Below are positions 4,812 to 5,366 of a stretch of DNA of 5,366 nt, piece after piece. The translations under genes and the position numbers were made by a program. The stretch lies in the NCBI GenBank assembly GCA_023819025.1, contig JAMWDC010000016.1, positions 1 to 5,366 of the forward strand. Reading direction: 5' to 3'. The stretch is from Candidatus Omnitrophota bacterium (GTDB lineage Bacteria > Omnitrophota > Omnitrophia > Omnitrophales > Aquincolibacteriaceae). The notes below the pieces were generated by a model. The model did no database searches. It was not told where the DNA came from and was given only the letters and a program-made list of their open reading frames with translations. How positions within the stretch are numbered: the first letter of the stretch is position 1; each line of letters begins with the position of its first letter.

Positions 4812-5366
4812 CAGGGGTTGAAACGGAATTTCGAAAATTGCTTATCTTCAAAAAGATCCGGCCTGCTGGGATCCTCTTCCTTGGGCGGATAACGGACTCG
4901 GGTGTGAAAGATGGCGATCAAATTCTGAACGAAACTCTCTTGGATCATAAACAAATCCCGCAAGGTCAGGTCGCACTCGTCCAGCTGGCCGTCGATAAAT
5001 TTGTCATTGATCACTTTCCGCACGAGCTGCCGGATGTTTCCCGAGGTCAGGTCCTTCAAGGTACGCGACGCCGCTTCCACCGAATCGGCCAGAAGGGCTA
5101 CAGCCGTTTCCCGGCTCTGAGGTTTGGGTCCGGCGTATCGAAAATCATCCGCATTGACGATTTGGCCCGGCTGAGCCCTCTCCAAGGCCTTTTTGAAAAA
5201 ATAATAGACGACCCCAGTCCCGTGATGTTCCGGAATAAACTGAAGGATGCGGTCCTTTAATTTGTATTTCCTGCCGACCTCGATCCCGTCCTTCACATGA
5301 TTCGCGATCACCAGAAAACTCATGGTCGGCGTCAGCATGTCGTGTTTGTTCATCTGCGACGGGTCC
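4811..5366 (-). CDS. pgpH: PgpH-type 7TM-HD cyclic-di-AMP phosphodiesterase, C-terminal part (start outside the window)
   Basis: Only the last 184 residues are present: the frame is open through the right edge (DPSQ precedes the first Met), so the ATG at 5353 is internal and not a start. What remains is most of the cytosolic HD domain of the 7TM-HD family, which in Listeria PgpH hydrolyses c-di-AMP to pApA; full-length members have an extracellular domain and seven membrane helices before it. Metal-binding residues visible, numbered from the Met at 5353, are His19 in NHVKDG, His43-His44 in EHHGTG, and Asp90 in LADSVEAASR. The AGPKPQSRETA segment just before is also characteristic. The first HD pair should lie just outside the window. 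The order pgpH-ybeY-recO is common in bacteria that have this protein, often with phoH upstream. That the substrate here is c-di-AMP is inferred from the family. Confidence 0.92.
   Translation of the reverse strand, partial: DPSQMNKHDMLTPTMSFLVIANHVKDGIEVGRKYKLKDRILQFIPEHHGTGVVYYFFKKALERAQPGQIVNADDFRYAGPKPQSRETAVALLADSVEAASRTLKDLTSGNIRQLVRKVINDKFIDGQLDECDLTLRDLFMIQESFVQNLIAIFHTRVRYPPKEEDPSRPDLFEDKQFSKFRFNP

Overview
The window looks like ordinary chromosome from a free-living bacterium with moderate GC content. Every gene I can support lies on the minus strand, so transcription runs from position 5366 towards 1. No mobile element, phage gene, CRISPR array or RNA gene is visible. A PgpH-type 7TM-HD protein next to YbeY and RecO, together with the single-step LL-diaminopimelate aminotransferase (DapL) route to lysine and peptidoglycan, argues against Enterobacteria. 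It would fit Nitrospirota, Deltaproteobacteria-like or Omnitrophota-like lineages. That placement is an inference from gene content only and is weak.

Layout in the direction of transcription. (1) 5366-3586 is a tightly packed housekeeping operon: the C-terminal HD domain of a c-di-AMP phosphodiesterase (pgpH, start outside the window), then ybeY (endoribonuclease / rRNA maturation, TGATG stop-start overlap), then recO (recombination mediator, 2-nt gap). (2) 3585-3264 is an AT-rich gap with no gene; it holds a plausible promoter for the next group. (3) 3263-2067 is a compact group of three unrecognised genes: a 274-aa mostly helical soluble protein, a 59-aa protein overlapping it by 23 nt, and a 64-aa protein 20 nt further on. 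(4) 2066-1 holds a TATAAT-type promoter, dapL, a 264-nt hairpin-rich non-coding gap, and folK, which is essentially complete but runs off the left edge.

The main observation is in block 3. The last ~42 residues of the 274-aa protein align without gaps to most of the 59-aa protein and to most of the 64-aa protein. The same small module therefore occurs three times in a row, once as a C-terminal domain and twice as near-standalone genes. I do not recognise the family. Other points worth a second look are the Asp in place of the third metal-binding His of YbeY and the cluster of stem-loops between dapL and folK.
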